Origin: Billgrantia ethanolica
GTDB lineage: Bacteria > Pseudomonadota > Gammaproteobacteria > Pseudomonadales > Halomonadaceae
DNA: 64,000 nucleotides
NCBI RefSeq assembly: GCF_021404305.1
Contig: NZ_JABFTX010000003.1
Coordinates: 62,001-126,000 of the forward strand
Direction: 5' to 3'
In this document: positions 62,893 to 64,000 of the stretch, in pieces
How the letters are laid out: each line of letters begins with the position of its first letter
Numbering within the stretch: the stretch's first letter is position 1
Position numbers and translations under genes: made by a program
Notes under the pieces: model-generated
Told to the model about the DNA's origin: nothing
Database searches by the model: none
The model's input: only the letters and a program-made list of their open reading frames with translations

Positions 62893-64000
62893 CTACAGGA
62901 TATACCGCGACAGATCCTCGTCCATGGCCAGCTCGCCGAGCTGGGAGTCGACGTAGGCGGCATCGATCGACAGCGGGCTGCCGAAATCGCCGCCCTTGAA
63001 CGAGGCCTCCTCGAGCAGCCGTTCCATCACCGTATGCAGGCGCCGTGCGCCGATGTTCTCGGTGCCCTCGTTGACCTTCCAGGCGATCTCGGCGATGCGC
63101 TCGATGCCGTCCTCGGTGAACTCGATCTCGAGCCCCTCGGTGGCCAGCAGCGCCTTGTACTGCTTGGTCAGGGCAGCGGAGGGCTCGGTGAGGATGCGCT
63201 TGAAGTCGTCGGGGGTGAGCGCCTCGAGCTCGACCCGGATCGGCAGGCGGCCCTGCAGCTCGGGGATCAGGTCGGAGGGGCGCGACAGGTGGAAGGCGCC
63301 GGAGGCGATGAACAGGATGTGGTCGGTCTTGACCATGCCGTACTTGGTCGAGACGGTGGAGCCCTCGATCAGCGGCAGCAGGTCGCGCTGCACGCCCTCG
63401 CGGGAGACCTCGCCGCCGCTGGACTGGCCGCTGCCCTTGGCCACCTTGTCGATCTCGTCGAGAAAGACGATGCCGTTCTGCTCCACGGCGTCGATGGCGC
63501 GGTGCTTGATCTCCTCCTCGTTGACCAGCTTGGCGGCCTCCTCGTCGCGCAGCAGGGCGAAGGCGTCCTTGACCTTGACCCGGCGGGTTTCGGTCTTGTG
63601 GCGGCCCATGTTGGAGAACAGGCTCTGCAGCTGGCTGGTCATCTCCTCCATGCCCGGCGGGGTCATGATGTCGATGCCCGGGCCCTGGGGGGTGATCTCG
63701 ATGTCGATCTCCTTGTCGTCGAGATCGCCCTCGCGCAGCTTCTTGCGGAAGATCTGGCGCGTCGAGCTGTCGCTGCGTGCGTTGTCTTCCTGGCCGCGGG
63801 GCGGCGGCAGCAGGGCATCGAGGATGCGATCCTCAGCGGCGTCCTCGGCGCGGTGGCGCACCTCGTCCTTGGCCTGCTCGCGTACCAGTTTGATGGCGGC
63901 TTCGGTGAGGTCGCGGATGATCGATTCCACGTCGCGGCCGACATAGCCCACTTCGGTGAACTTGGTCGCCTCGACCTTGATGAACGGGGCGCGGGCGAGC
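62893..64000 (-). CDS. hslU: ATP-dependent protease ATPase subunit HslU, C-terminal part
   Basis: AAA+ unfoldase partner of the HslV peptidase. The N-terminal part, including Walker A, lies beyond the window. Present are [18 protein letters not shown] near the cut end, the intermediate I-domain (about residues 110-240 of the full protein), Walker [13 protein letters not shown], the sensor [10 protein letters not shown] and the C-terminal EDLSRYIL tail that inserts into HslV. The frame is open to the edge; upstream hslV is expected just outside. Confidence 0.95.
   Translation of the reverse strand, partial: LARAPFIKVEATKFTEVGYVGRDVESIIRDLTEAAIKLVREQAKDEVRHRAEDAAEDRILDALLPPPRGQEDNARSDSSTRQIFRKKLREGDLDDKEIDIEITPQGPGIDIMTPPGMEEMTSQLQSLFSNMGRHKTETRRVKVKDAFALLRDEEAAKLVNEEEIKHRAIDAVEQNGIVFLDEIDKVAKGSGQSSGGEVSREGVQRDLLPLIEGSTVSTKYGMVKTDHILFIASGAFHLSRPSDLIPELQGRLPIRVELEALTPDDFKRILTEPSAALTKQYKALLATEGLEIEFTEDGIERIAEIAWKVNEGTENIGARRLHTVMERLLEEASFKGGDFGSPLSIDAAYVDSQLGELAMDEDLSRYIL

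Overview
The window is about 64 kb of GC-rich chromosome from a gammaproteobacterium, most likely a member of the Halomonadaceae (Halomonas or a close relative). The organism call is inference. It rests on Pseudomonas-like gene order (radC/coaBC/dut/algC; map-glnD-dapC-dapD-dapE; hslU-DUF971-ubiE-ubiJ-ubiB-hisE-tatABC), the long DapD form, the Mg-type HemB, and acidic high-GC proteins. Nearly all of the sequence is core housekeeping genome. There is no insertion sequence, prophage, CRISPR array, tRNA or rRNA that I can see.

Layout. 1-2336 (minus): algC (cut by the window edge), dut, coaBC. 2469-9335 (mostly plus): radC, rpmB-rpmG, mutM, rlmI, a DUF2007 protein, a thioesterase, ald, trpS. 9501-16827: a YeeE/YedE membrane protein, the malic enzyme maeA facing acnA, a CPXCG protein and trxB. 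16901-17728: slyX divergent from a membrane-anchored cold-shock protein. 17898-25767 (minus): map, glnD, dapC, a YffB/ArsC-like protein, dapD, dapE and an unknown protein, which link translation start processing, nitrogen sensing and lysine/diaminopimelate synthesis. 26090-47101 (plus): rpsB-tsf-pyrH-frr-uppS-cdsA-dxr-rseP-bamA-skp-lpxD-fabZ-lpxA-lpxB-rnhB-dnaE-accA-tilS, the classic cluster joining translation factors with envelope, isoprenoid, lipid A and fatty acid synthesis. 47113-54607: a short Ppx/GppA protein divergent from rho, then ubiD-fre-folM, a 40-residue membrane peptide, and a DAHP synthase with a 500-bp leader. 54698-57111: DUF3087, hemB, elbB. 57198-64000 (minus): hslU (cut by the edge), DUF971, ubiE-ubiJ-ubiB, hisE, tatA-tatB-tatC.

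The most interesting material is small and non-coding. (1) The leader of the DAHP synthase gene (53028-53524) has two successive short ORFs crowded with Phe, Tyr and Trp codons. The first is followed by a textbook terminator with several competing pairings; the second ends two bases before the synthase start and runs through a helix that can hide the synthase ribosome binding site. It looks like a two-stage, transcriptional plus translational, attenuator. (2) A roughly 95-bp palindromic element occurs three times (3226, 40883, 44617). Its stems differ in sequence but stay paired, so the fold seems conserved. (3) Short 13- or 20-bp tandem repeats sit at or just past the 3' ends of trpS, glnD and the DUF971 gene. 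(4) A perfect -10 box lies directly upstream of a terminator hairpin between lpxD and fabZ. Promoter and RNA-fold calls were made by eye and are hypotheses.
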